Assembly (NCBI GenBank): GCA_029378245.1
Contig: JARKIF010000054.1
Span: 62,001 to 126,000, forward strand
DNA length: 64,000 nt
Direction: 5' to 3'
Source: Roridomyces roridus
Taxonomy: Eukaryota > Basidiomycota > Agaricomycetes > Agaricales > Mycenaceae
The notes under the pieces were generated by a model. It was given only the letters and a program-made list of their open reading frames with translations, had not been told where the DNA came from and did no database searches. Made by a program: the position numbers and the translations under genes. Positions 22,006 to 32,297 of this stretch are shown piece after piece (the stretch's first letter is position 1; each line of letters begins with the position of its first letter).

Positions 22006-25000
22006 CTCCCCCTGGCGTGCGCGCGTCGTCTCCAATCGAGGTTGAGCCTGCTGCAAAGTCGCCAGTGAGTTTGCTTGTCCAGCGGTTTCGTCATCAGGTC
22101 GGCTAAATTGTCCCGAGACTTGATCGCCGAGATCTCGATCTTCTTGGCGTCGACGAGCTCGCGAACGAAGAGATGGCGCATGTCGATGTGCTTGGAGAGA
22201 TTATGCCCCTTGGTATTCTTGGTGAGTGCAATGGCTCCAAGGTTGTCGACATTGAGGTTGATAGGACCATCCTGCTTCAAGTAAATTTCCTCCAAGAAGT
22301 TCTTCATCCACACCGCTTGCTGTGCGCCACGGCCTGTCGCAATTAGCTCCGCTTCAGTCGACGACAATGCGACGAGGGGCTGCCGCTTCGATGCCCAAGC
22401 TACTGGAGCACCTGCCATGAGGAACACGTAACCGCCAGTCGACCGACGCGTGTCCACGCATCCGGCCCAGTCCGAGTCGACGTAACCCAGCGGCTTCAAA
22501 CCCACACCCGGCATGTCCAGATCCTCTGCCGCTGGCCGCTTCAGCAAGATACCGAAGTCGAGCGTGCCTTTGATGTATCGGCAGAGCCCAACGAGCATTT
22601 CCCAGTGCTCGGGCGCCGGGTTGTCTTGGACACGCGCGAGGACACCACACGCAAACGCAATGTCAAGACGGGTTCCGGAGGCAGCCCAAAGGATGGCTCC
22701 CAGCAGTCGGCGGTACGGCTTGTCCTTCATGTCGACTGTCTCTTCCCGGCTGAGCGGTCCCACACGCGCACGAACGCTGCATCCAGGACGAAGTGGAGTC
22801 CCGACGGGTTGTATGTCCCATAGGTCGAAGAAACGAAGGACTTTCTCCAGGTACGCACCCTGCGATATCCAAATGCTACCGTCGGGCAGTTTCTGAACTG
22901 TTATCCCCAGCAGCACTTCGCGTTCATCCACGGCGTCGAGCTCCCATTTGGCTCGGAACTCCTCACGCACACCCTCCGCCAACTCTTCGCTTGATGCCGC
23001 CGCAAACACATCATCGGTATGGGTCGTGGTGATGACAAGCGAGTCTCCGTCCTTCCGGGCACGGATGCATGGGTCGGCCTTCGATTCGTGGAAGCCTAAC
23101 TCTTGGTATGTCTTCTTCAGCGTATTGTACCAGATGTGTCCTGCATCTGGTGACCCGTATAACGCTTTCTGAAGACGGCATGCCAGACCTTCCTCCCCCA
23201 GCTTCTCGAATCCCGGGGGCTGACGCATCCACACCGGGCGCTCCTGTACGCCGTTCAGATACGCGCCCTTGAAGTCCCACTGTCGCGTCGCCATGCCCAT
23301 CACCGCCGCAACTGCCATCGTCATCCGCACCGACTCCATCCGCGCCACCATCGCGTATGTCTCGCCGTAGTCCACACCTGCCTCCATACGGTCACCACGC
23401 AGCACCCACCGTGCCTTCGGCCCTGTCACCACGCCATCACCGTCGACCTTGACGTCGAATGCCCACATACCGTCGACAAGTTTCGCACCAGCCGGGGGAA
23501 CCTCATATCGCCAAACAGCCTTCCGTTCCATCGTGGCCATTTCCTTCTCCATCGCTGGGTGCCAATACCCTCGGGATTGCGGTGTTCTCACAGCCTCGGT
23601 ATACAATCGCGGGATATGCACGTCGACCCCCTTCACAACACTTGCCGCAACAATCACCATGTCGACTTCCACCACGTTCGTCGCCCGGCAGTCAACAAAG
23701 TTAGCGGAAGGGCGCTTCCCATCTCGTGCCCAGTCTTTGCCTGCTGCGCGTTCGGCCGCTTCGTGATCAGCGCTCTCCGCACGCTCGACTTCACGCAGGG
23801 ATGGTTTGGTAGCACGGCTGGAACGCCGAAGAGCAGTGGGAGCGGGGGCAGGAGCGGGTGCGGGTGCAGGTGCAGGTGTAGATGCAGCAGCAGGAGCAGG
23901 AACGGGAGCGGGTGCAGGGGTGGGAGCCTCAATGTCGTCGGTATCCTCAGCGAGCGGATTCGGTGCAACTTCCTCCATCACCGGCCGTGGGGCTTCATCG
24001 AACTCCACGTCGTGCACTTCAAACACCCGGCCACGCGCAGGGTCATACACACGGTATCCACGTCGCCCCATGTACCCGACCATTTGACCCTCCCACGCCT
24101 GATCCCCGAGCTTACCCTGGACATGGTCAAGGTCCGTCACCCAGCAACGTGCGCCCCAGGGACGCAGGTGAGAAACATTTGGCTTCTTGTCTGTATTGAG
24201 CCAAACTTGCCATGGCAGCTTGTTAGGATGGCGGGAGGTCGGGACGAACATGCGTGTATACGCGTGGGCGAGGGCGGATTCTGCCCACCAGGAGTGTGGC
24301 ATGCCCGCGTCGATCATTTGGGTGCGCGCGCCCTCGATGATGGTACGGTTACCACGCTCGACGTGGCCGTTGGACGGGGAGGAAGCTTTGGGTACGAATT
24401 CGATCTTGATCCCGTAGCTTCGGCAGTAGGTGCGAAATTCATTGTTGTCAAACTCGCTACCCAAGTCCACTCGTACGATCTTGAGTTTCCGACCTGTCTG
24501 GCGTTCCGCCTCGCGATGCCACGCCGCAAACGCCTCCACGACGGTCTCGGCTGTCTTGTTTGCCAAGAACTCGGGGAATTTGCACCCAGAGCCACCGTCG
24601 GCGATGAGCATCATATAGTATGCTCCCCCGTGGCTCTTTGTCCGTGCCTTACCCCACAGGTCGGCATGAACGCGCTCGAGAGGGAGAGCCTCGTGCTGGA
24701 CTTCATCGTCAAATGGTTTGCGCACCGCCTTTCCCAGCTTGCACGCCTCGCACAGGTAGTGCTGATCAAGTTCCGCACCGCGGACCTCAAGGCCATCCAC
24801 CAGCTCCGACTTGGAGAGTGCTTGGACAGCACGGATATTGCAATGGCCAAAACGACGATGCCAAGTTGCGATGTCCGTTGGTTTGTTGCGACTAGCCACA
24901 GCGGCGACGGTGTGCGGATCATCCAGCACGTCGACTTCGTACAGCCGCCGGGAATTACTGCTATGCGCGAGGCGGCCACAAACGATGACCTGCCCGGTTT

Positions 25001-26369
25001 CAGCGTGGGTCACTTCTAGGTGACCTCTCCCCCATTTCCCCACAAATCCCCGTTTGTCAAGCTCCGGGAGTGATATGAGATTCATCATGAACGATGGGGT
25101 ATGCTTCGCCCTCATGACAAGTTCATTTATCTGGCCTCCCGGTAGTTTCGTCCGAAACCGCACTGTCCCCACACCTGCGATCTTAAATCCACCGTCTGCT
25201 GTTGCAGTGGAGCCGTCCTCGTCCAGGCGTTCGTACGTCTCGAACGCGTTGCGGTCGCGCCAGCAGTGGTCGGTACAGGCGCTGTCAATGTAGGTGGGTA
25301 CGGGACTGGATTTCAATGATGCGGCAACGACAGTATGTGTATCTACGCCTACTACCCGGTCCTCCCCTGATGCATCTAGAACGGCAAGATCCTGCCGCTC
25401 GTCACATCTAGGTTTGGGGTCAGCACCGGGCTTGGGCGTAGAAGTCGTTGGCGCACCTCCGGAGACATCGGTGTGCAGGACGAACATTGCCATGGCGGAA
25501 CTGGGAGCAGGAGTGGAGCTGGGCTTCGCGTTCTTCAAGCGAAACCACTCAGGCGCGCGGTCAGCAGCTGCGCCGGTCCAGCAATCCGCCTCTGCGTGTC
25601 CCTTCCGCCTGCAAGAACGGCATCGAGGGCGTTGCTCCTTGGAGACTGGGCCAGCCGTAGCGAGTGCGTTGGTGACCTTGGTGGCGTCAGCGGCTTGGGC
25701 GGCTGCCTTTACTTGCTGCTCTTTGACGACGGTCCGCCAGAAGACGGTTAGCATATTGCGCACCTCGTCGTACTTGGTGTGGGCCTGGCAGACGAGGATT
25801 GCGGGTCCCCAAGTAGCACTGCCGACGGGCATCGAACGGATGAGTATGGACCTGAGACGATCGTCGCTGATGTTGCATCCAGTGGCGTTCGCGGCAGCCC
25901 GGAGGGCGACAAGCTTCTCGAGGTGCTTATCGAAATCGTCGCCGTCCGAGTACTTGAGCTCGAGCAACTCCTGCTCGCGGGCACTCTTGCTCATCTCCGT
26001 CTGATCCTCGAACTGGCCCTTCAGTGCCTTCCACATCTCGTACACCGACATGTCGTACTTGAGACCAAACAACAGAGGCGATACGGTGTTGTTGTAGATG
26101 AGGGCCGCCATCCATCCATCGTCCTTCCCGAACGCCTCGGGGGTAACCGAACGAGTAATAACGACGGATGAGTCGAAGGAGGGATCAGGGGCGGAGTGAG
26201 CACCAGAGGGGGACAAGGTCGTGCCGTTGAGGAAGCCGATGAGCGCCCGAGCCCGCGCAGTCATGATGATACGGCCACTGAACTGCATCCAGTTGTCGAC
26301 GCCGACGAGGCGGTCAGCTTCGTCGAATTGAGGGACATTGGGGGGATTGGACATTAGGGGTAGGAGCAA
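21978..26369 (-). CDS. Ty1/copia gag-pol polyprotein
   Basis: One open frame of 1463 codons; the likely start is the second Met (MSNPPNVPQFDEADRL). Order of domains is copia type. A Gag/UBN2 region (YEMWKALKGQFEDQTEMSKS, about residues 100-200) comes first. A CCHC zinc knuckle CRSCRRKGHAEADC follows (about 255). Next are an aspartic protease (YIDSACTDHC, about 360; the usual DSG is DSA here) and the pre-integrase WHRRFGHCN. Integrase has VHADLWG, VDLGSEFDN and GHVERGNRT, supplying D, D and E (about 570-690). A Pro/Ala-rich linker leads to reverse transcriptase (WDFKGAYLNG, THTDDVF for the catalytic DD, about 1060-1170). RNase H (YVDSDWAGCVDTRRST, SSTEAELIA) ends the chain. The C-terminus runs 28 bp into the 3' LTR. 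Confidence 0.95.
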   Translation of the reverse strand: MLLPLMSNPPNVPQFDEADRLVGVDNWMQFSGRIIMTARARALIGFLNGTTLSPSGAHSAPDPSFDSSVVITRSVTPEAFGKDDGWMAALIYNNTVSPLLFGLKYDMSVYEMWKALKGQFEDQTEMSKSAREQELLELKYSDGDDFDKHLEKLVALRAAANATGCNISDDRLRSILIRSMPVGSATWGPAILVCQAHTKYDEVRNMLTVFWRTVVKEQQVKAAAQAADATKVTNALATAGPVSKEQRPRCRSCRRKGHAEADCWTGAAADRAPEWFRLKNAKPSSTPAPSSAMAMFVLHTDVSGGAPTTSTPKPGADPKPRCDERQDLAVLDASGEDRVVGVDTHTVVAASLKSSPVPTYIDSACTDHCWRDRNAFETYERLDEDGSTATADGGFKIAGVGTVRFRTKLPGGQINELVMRAKHTPSFMMNLISLPELDKRGFVGKWGRGHLEVTHAETGQVIVCGRLAHSSNSRRLYEVDVLDDPHTVAAVASRNKPTDIATWHRRFGHCNIRAVQALSKSELVDGLEVRGAELDQHYLCEACKLGKAVRKPFDDEVQHEALPLERVHADLWGKARTKSHGGAYYMMLIADGGSGCKFPEFLANKTAETVVEAFAAWHREAERQTGRKLKIVRVDLGSEFDNNEFRTYCRSYGIKIEFVPKASSPSNGHVERGNRTIIEGARTQMIDAGMPHSWWAESALAHAYTRMFVPTSRHPNKLPWQVWLNTDKKPNVSHLRPWGARCWVTDLDHVQGKLGDQAWEGQMVGYMGRRGYRVYDPARGRVFEVHDVEFDEAPRPVMEEVAPNPLAEDTDDIEAPTPAPAPVPAPAAASTPAPAPAPAPAPAPTALRRSSRATKPSLREVERAESADHEAAERAAGKDWARDGKRPSANFVDCRATNVVEVDMVIVAASVVKGVDVHIPRLYTEAVRTPQSRGYWHPAMEKEMATMERKAVWRYEVPPAGAKLVDGMWAFDVKVDGDGVVTGPKARWVLRGDRMEAGVDYGETYAMVARMESVRMTMAVAAVMGMATRQWDFKGAYLNGVQERPVWMRQPPGFEKLGEEGLACRLQKALYGSPDAGHIWYNTLKKTYQELGFHESKADPCIRARKDGDSLVITTTHTDDVFAAASSEELAEGVREEFRAKWELDAVDEREVLLGITVQKLPDGSIWISQGAYLEKVLRFFDLWDIQPVGTPLRPGCSVRARVGPLSREETVDMKDKPYRRLLGAILWAASGTRLDIAFACGVLARVQDNPAPEHWEMLVGLCRYIKGTLDFGILLKRPAAEDLDMPGVGLKPLGYVDSDWAGCVDTRRSTGGYVFLMAGAPVAWASKRQPLVALSSTEAELIATGRGAQQAVWMKNFLEEIYLKQDGPINLNVDNLGAIALTKNTKGHNLSKHIDMRHLFVRELVDAKKIEISAIKSRDNLADLMTKPLDKQTHWRLCSRLNLDWRRRAHARGSVEDPGRDQ

Positions 26370-26385
26370 AGTCAGACTCTTAATC

Positions 26386-26606
26386 TGTAGAAGAATAGAC
26401 TCAGTCGTAGTTGGGAGAAACGACTCGTATTAGTAGCTACCTGTAGAAGAATAGACTACTGAATGTAAGTACTGGATAAAATAAGAAAGGGGACGGGCGC
26501 ACCTCAGTCGTAGTTGGGAGAAACGACTGAGGTGCGCTGTGACGCCCCTATGTGGTATTTGTACCCCGCCGCACGCCATCACTGATCCCGGCCCGGGTCT
26601 TCAACA
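26386..26606 (-). repeat. 5' LTR of the copia element
   Basis: 221 bp, same sequence as 21785-22005 as far as read. It is followed on the coding strand by the primer-binding region and then the gag start. Confidence 0.95.
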
Positions 26607-27591
26607 GTACCTGCCTCTCTACAAAGCTCCACGGTCTCCAGATGGCCACCAACGAAACTTCAAATCGTTTGCACCGAAAGATCCGCCGCCTCTCGTATGC
26701 CTCTTCCCCGTCCCCTCTATTACTCCACTCAAGATTTTGTAGACCAAGTCCATGGATGAATTTTGGCAATGTCTCGACAGGATAACATCCACAACTATGC
26801 TCGCCCTTTCCGACCTGTTCTACGTGATACGGGAGATCCGCCCCCGTATTTCTTGGACCCGGGGTGGTAGTGATGCCCCAGACCTGTGCGCCGTCGACAA
26901 GCTCCACGGGACTTACCTGAATCTGCTGGCCGCAATGGACACTGCTCACTTTGCGTGCGCAAAGTATTTCCTGGCCCTCCGCGCCAACTCGGAAAGCGCA
27001 ACAAGTGATGATGCGGTCCATGCGTGCAAGTGCGTGGTAGAGCAGCTTGTTCTGGTCACGGAACGCTGGGACCATGCTTCCGCCGATCTCTTGGAGTACC
27101 TCCCGCTGCGCCCTCTCGAGCGCCTTGAGCACCTGTTCTCAGGCTTATCCGTCGCCAACGATCGCTATCCTACTCACCGTAACAAAGTACTCTCCGTACT
27201 TCCCTCCTTGCGTGTCTCAGCACATAGTCAAGTCGCCGTTCTCAAGGACCTTTACGAGGAGCTGGAAAAGGCCATTCTGCTTATCGAGGCGGACAGGTGT
27301 GCCACAGATTTGCCGCATGCCAACCTCAATGTAGCGCTCGCCGCTCTGATTTGCCACGAATGGGGGCTGGCGCAATATCGCGAGGATATGCATTTCGCCC
27401 GGCTGTGGGTCTTGAGCGGAGGGCCCAGCATTTTTGAAACCACTCAATTGATAAACGAGTGTCGGCTGGCTGAGCACGGAGTGCAGGAATAACGAAGAGG
27501 TTGCCGAGATCGACTCTTGGCGGATACACATTTGCTTCATTGAGCTACTTACAAGAAATTACACAGCCAGTACTACATGCACACAGAATTA

Positions 27592-28526
27592 TCAAGCGCC
27601 ATTCACCTCGGGTCGGAACTTGACGCTCAACTGCGAGAGCTTCATGTGGCCTTCGCCGCCTTCGTTCTAACGAACATATCATCCGACCGATACTCGACAA
27701 AGAACAAGCTCTAATTACCATCAGAATCTCGTCGATGGTCTCGGTGTCTCCCGCGTCCACCGCTTCTTTGAGTTTGATATACGTCTTTTTGAGATCTTGG
27801 ACGTCTCCCAAGAGGCCCCGGACGCTGTCCTCGACGGATACGACCACGACGCCACTGGGAGCGCATATCACTGGAATTAGGTTCAGACTTGGATTCTGGA
27901 GACGCCTTGGGTTAATGGAAGGGACCCACAGAGAAACAGCTCGGCGAACAGAAACGAGAGTAAGAGGAAGCCGATCCGACCTCTGGGCATCCAACGACAC
28001 GCGAAGCTTATAAGAACTGCGAAAACAAGAACGATCGGTGCAAAGGACTGCATGTGGCGCAGAATTTGGCGTCTGCTGCGATTGTACATCTGAACGGAAG
28101 GACTCTGTTGCATGATTTTTCGAGGCAAAGGTGTTGCGGTACCCTGGTCAGCTCCTTCAGGAACGCGCTCAACTCAGCCACCATGTTTAACCCCCGATCC
28201 TGTTTCGAGCGCGTTCTCGATGTAGACCCAGTCGCGGAATGCTGTCGTCGTCGAGAAGGATAGGCATAGATCGAACGTTGGACCAAGTTGAGAAACACTA
28301 GCAACCAGTGTGGGTTATCCCAGCTAACAGAAAAGGAAAACGGGACGCACTCGAAGGGATGAGCAAGCACTTGAAGCCTCGGATTTTCTATTTTCTCGAG
28401 CCGCTCGACTGTGAGCACCGCGTCCAGCCCGGGGGGCTCGCACCTTCTTTATCTCCAGTTTTTAGCCTATCCGGAAAGTGAGATGAGCCAGGGTGACTAC
28501 TGGAAGATTGCCTTGGAGTTGGACAT
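27592..28526 (-). pseudogene. two-transmembrane family, copy A (broken)
   Basis: Same exon order as copies B and C: ATG at 28526 (MSNSK), a first intron with a GC donor (AAG/GCAATC), then VERLEKIENPRLQVLAHPF, a two-helix membrane segment (IVLVFAVLISFACRWMPRGR and GFLLLSFLFAELFLCG) and the coil SVRGLLGDVQDLKKTYIKLK. It carries a TAA at 28449-28451 early in exon 2, and the frame shifts by one base near 28180-28196, where GSG and LNMVAELSAFLKELTR are in different frames. Both lesions are absent from B and C, so this copy is dead. Confidence 0.7.
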
Positions 28527-28711
28527 CTTGGACGTAGAAGAAAAGAAGGACTTTGTTTGGCCTTCGCGAAGCACGCGTTGTTTGGCAAAGTACAACGCGT
28601 CCGTGGAATTGTTACTTACAACGCGATAATTGATAATCCTTGGGATACACATTCACTTGATTGAGCTACAAGAAATTACACGGACAATACTACAGGCAAC
28701 ACACAGAATCA

Positions 28712-29679
28712 TCAAGCGCGGGTCGGAACTTGAGGCTTATGTAATTGCGACAGCTTTCTGAAGCCAAGTTCATTCTACACAGGTCACTATTAGCCAACCA
28801 GTTTCCAACGGAGAATAATTCCTCTTACCTCAAGCTTGTCGTCAATAGCCTCGAAGTCTCCCGCATCCACCAGCTTCTTGAGGTTGATGTAGGTCTCTTT
28901 CAGTTCTTGGAGGCGTACCAAGAGAGTCTTGACGCTGTTGTCCACATAATGGAACATGATGGTGGTGGGAGCGCATATCACTGGAACCAGGCTCGGACTT
29001 GGAATCAGACTAGGACGCCTTGAGGGACTCACAGAGGAACAACCTAAGGAAGAATAGCAAGAGCAAGAAAAAGGCGGCCCAAGGCCAACGAGAGATAAAG
29101 TTTATGAACAAGGCGATCCAATCGCGAATCGGAGGCATCCAACGAGAGAGGGAGATTATATAACCTGGAGAATCAACAACGACGGGCGCGAAGCGCTGCA
29201 AGCAGCGGAGAATATTGCGTCTGCTGTATCTGGCGTTCGGGTTGTACACCTTGGACGAAATGAATTTCTGTTGGATTTTCAGGGACAGGAAATACTTCGA
29301 TCAGCTCCTTCTCAAACGCGTCCGCCACTGCCGCCATGCTGAGTAGGTCGGCTTGCACCTTCGGCGATCGATTTCTGAGTGCGTCCTCGATGTCGTCCCA
29401 GTCGCGGAATGCCATTGACATTGACAGGCACAGTTCAAACGTTGGACCAAGTTGAAAAAGACTAGCAAGGAGTGTGGGTTTTCAGCCTAGCTGATGGTAA
29501 GACGCGACGCACTCGAAAGGATAAGCAAGCGTCGGGAGCTTCATATACTCAATTTTCTCGAGCTCTGCGACCGCCCACATCGGTGTGTCGATCTTTGGGT
29601 GGAAGACCGGGTACTTTTTCTTCACAAGAAGGTGAGGTGAGTTCGGTTGACTGCTGGGAAGATTTGCCTTCAAGGGCAT
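28712..29679 (-). CDS. two-transmembrane family protein, copy B
   Basis: Family not recognised. The model starts at 29679 (MPLK), has a 45-nt GC-AG intron, then KKYPVFHPKIDTPMWAVAELEK and LPTLAYPF. After a GTGCGT donor it continues with LFQLGPTFELCLSMSMAFRDW and a helical stretch (VQADLLSMAAVADAFEKELIE). A basic segment VYNPNARYSRRNILRCLQRF precedes two hydrophobic helices (about residues 130-175, ending AAFFLLLLFFLRLFL). A GTGAGT intron leads to ICAPTTIMFHYVDNSVKTLL and the coil RLQELKETYINLKKLVDAG; the last exon ends PQVPTRA. About 235 residues, no lesion. The layout is N-terminal globular part, hairpin of two membrane helices, C-terminal coil, similar to copy C. It lies between copy A and the Rex1 gene. 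Confidence 0.6.
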
Positions 29680-29941
29680 CTTGAACGCAGGCAGAAAAGA
29701 GAGAAGGAGTTTGTCGGGCTTTACGCGTTGTTTGGAAGGGTTCAGCGCCTGCAGCGCGACTTTGCTTTGCTCCTAAGTAGTGCAGTCGACTATCGCTGGC
29801 GGGAACGGCTGGACGACGCGCTTTGTACTAGAGAGTCATTGTGATGGCCATCAAAATATGATTTTGCATCTCTTCTCTTGCCTCTACCGCGCCGATTTGT
29901 ACCTCTGGCCCGGCCTCCTCTAAAACGTCCGCTCTGCCAAA

Positions 29942-32158
29942 ATGAAGCGCTCCCAGGCCGTCATGGAAGCGGGGAGCAACAAAAAGGCCAAAATTTCTTC
30001 GGAGGACTCGGAAGGATGGACCAAGGTCGAAAAACGGAAACAGAAGAAAGCTCGGAAGGAGGAAATCAAGGCCGACGTGCGTTCGCTATGAATCGCATGT
30101 GTTCTCTTACTCAACATTATCTAGGCTACGCAGCCGCGATTTATGTATGCCAATAGCGAGATCGTCAAGCGGAATCATGCCATAGGCGTCGACGTGAGCC
30201 TTCAAAAATTGACTTGAGTGCACGATCAACAGGGATTCTAGGACGTCAGAGATCTCGTCTTGTATTTGACGGCCGACGGAGCTACGCCAAATTGGCTGCG
30301 CGTAAACGTCTGTAGAACATTCTCGCAGTCGACCCCGGTGCTGACGAAGTGCAGGACGCGACTCTAATTCAAAAGGTGGTCACCCTCCTGATCCCAGGAC
30401 TGACCCCCGAGCTCCTTGGGCTGCCACCACTCCCAACGGCTGCGACCTCCAACCCAAACGTCCCTATTTCGATACCTCTCCCCAGCCCCGAATCCGCCTC
30501 CGCCCTCCCCTTCATCGCTTCGACGTTCAGCCATGCATGCCCTACTCGCGCACCCGGCGACCAGAATCGCATGCACAGTATCTTGGCTGCGTTCTTCCAA
30601 GGGCCCATCACCGCCGCGGAACTGAAAAAGCGGGTCACTACCCAGACCACCTGTTCGCTCCTGCTTTTGTGCTGCAAATATCTACTGACACGCGACTAGC
30701 ACAACGTACGAGCGAAAAAGATCCAGCACAATACCTGCTCACGCTTGAACAGATGGTCGAAAATGAGTACCCTATCCCATCATATATGGCCGATGTCTTT
30801 GAAAAGTCAGATGACTGGATCGAGACCCCAGAGGAGCCCAAGACAGAACTATTGGATGGTCTCTCTAAAAGGAAACGAACGGTGTATTCCATCGACTGCG
30901 AGATGGTATGTGCATCCCGAGATTCGTCGAGGCAGTCTATTAACATGCATTCAGTGTCTCACCGAGAGTGGCAAAGAGCTCACTAGAGTCTGCCTCATCG
31001 ACTGCGACTCTGGTATCGTCGTTTACGATCAGCTCGTCAAGCCCTCGAAACCGATCCTCGACTATCTGACACGGTAAAGGTCCTTCGATCCTTGCGAATC
31101 TTCTTCTGACCTCGTACTGCAGCTGGTCGGGTATAACAGCGGCCCAGTTGGCCCCAGTCACCACGACTTTGGCCCAAGTCCAAGCGCACATCCTTCGTCT
31201 CCTCTCTCCGCCCGCTCCCAACCCCTTCTCCACCAGCAACGCTTCGCCTGCGCCATTCCTCACACCCATTCTGATCGGCCACTCCCTCGAGTCTGATCTC
31301 AAAGCTCTCAAACTCTGCCACTCGATGTGCATCGACACGGCCCTTCTCTACCATCACCCACGCGGGCGGCCCTTGAAGCCTGGGCTCGCATGGCTTATCA
31401 AAAAATGGTGCGGGCGGGAGATTCAGACACGCGGCGAGGGCGGGCACGACCCCGAGGAAGACGCGCGTGCATGCGTGGAGTTGCTTCAAAAGAAGCTCGC
31501 AAACGGGCCCGGGTACGGCGAGTTCAAGACGGATTATGAGTCCATCTTTGAGCGGATGGTGCGCACGGCTAGGCATGGCGAGAAGCATCGTGCTGCTGTT
31601 GTGGACATTGGGAATCCAGCGGTGATGCATGGGAGCAAGGCGACGACGGCGATTGGGTGCAAGGATGACGAGGAGGTGCTCAAGGGAGTGTTGGAGGCCG
31701 TTCCTTCGCATCACTTTGTCTTTGGGCGGTTCATGGCGTTGGCGAATGTTCTGGGCTGTGCGTATTTCTCTTTTCCTCTGCGCCCATCTTACTCACACTC
31801 ACACTCAGGGGCCTCCCCGAAGCAAGAGCCGGGAACGCTGCTGACTACAGAGCTCACGCCGCCTCCCGAGCCAGAAGTGATGCAACCGCTGCTCGCGACG
31901 CTCGACCAGCAGCTCAAGACCTTGTACGCGAGTTTACCTCCACGCACCGCGCTCGTCATCTTCACCGGGCATTCCGACCCCCGCAAAATGACGCTGCTCA
32001 ACGCCCGCAAGACGGCGTTCGAGTCGGCCATTAGGAGCGGTACATTGCCGGAGGACCTCGCTGCGGAGTTGCGCTGGAGTGCTAGTGATGGCAGGGATCT
32101 CGAGGAGGCGGTGGCGTTGGCTAAACGCGGTCTGTTATTCCTTGGAGTCGTTTCGTAA
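29942..32158 (+). CDS. RNA exonuclease Rex1/Rnh70-like (DEDDh)
   Basis: 3'-5' RNA exonuclease of the DEDDh superfamily; the yeast homologue Rex1 trims 5S rRNA, tRNA and other precursors in the nucleus (established). The start at 29942 gives MKRSQAVMEAGSNKKAK, a basic nuclear-type N-terminus, then short exons (ATQPRFMYANSEIVKRNHAI; DVRDLVLYLTADG) and the catalytic core. Visible residues: SIDCEM (D, E) at about 30888-30905, IGHSLESDLKALKL (D) at about 31275, and GGHDPEEDARACVELL (H, D) at about 31440. After an intron near 31755-31808 the C-terminal part ends in KRGLLFLGVVS. All catalytic positions are present. About seven exons; the small early ones are the least certain. Confidence 0.85.
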
Positions 32159-32297
32159 TACGCGCATGTAGAGATCGCCGAGGCCGAGATCAACTCTTTT
32201 TGTTTTCGAATCTCATGTCTCTCTGGCATTCGCATACAACATTTGCTTCAATGATTGAGCTACAAGAAATTACAAGACTACATACGACATGGAATCA

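Larger units (their letters stand above)
21785..26606 (-). mobile_element. complete Ty1/copia LTR retrotransposon
   Basis: A 4822-bp element, coding on the minus strand. Two 221-bp LTRs (21785-22005 and 26386-26606) look identical, begin TGTTGAAG and end CTTCTACA in the sense direction. They are flanked by a 5-bp target duplication GTACC (21780-21784 and 26607-26611). A polypurine tract AGGGGGAG adjoins the 3' LTR. The sequence after the 5' LTR (GATTAAGAGTCTGAC) can act as primer-binding site. The single polyprotein frame is open. Identical LTRs and an intact frame indicate a recent insertion and possible activity. Confidence 0.97.
21727..27492 (+). pseudogene. helical-bundle family gene split by a Ty1/copia insertion
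   Basis: The ATG at 21727 opens MNTPNLDAPNERDPAVYQY. After codon 19 the frame is broken by the retrotransposon at 21785-26606 and resumes at 26612 as LPLYKAPRSPDGHQ. A normal intron follows (donor GTATGC near 26695, acceptor TTTTGTAG near 26742). The second exon starts just before MDEFWQCLDRITSTTM and is open to 27492. The frame across the target is perfect if one copy of the 5-bp duplication is removed, so the gene was intact at insertion. The second exon resembles the proteins at 56556 and 57773 in order and spacing (a long all-helical sequence ending in a WGLAQYREDM-type segment). Function unknown. With the element in exon 1 the full product cannot be made unless the second exon is expressed from an internal start. 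Confidence 0.75.

Noticed and set aside
23806..24087. Gly/Ala-repeat protein on the plus strand
   Set aside because: Reverse reading of the Pro/Ala linker of the copia polyprotein.
23559..25019. 486-codon frame on the plus strand
   Set aside because: Antisense to the copia polyprotein; no recognisable domain, and GC-rich Ala/Pro repeat coding creates long open antisense frames.
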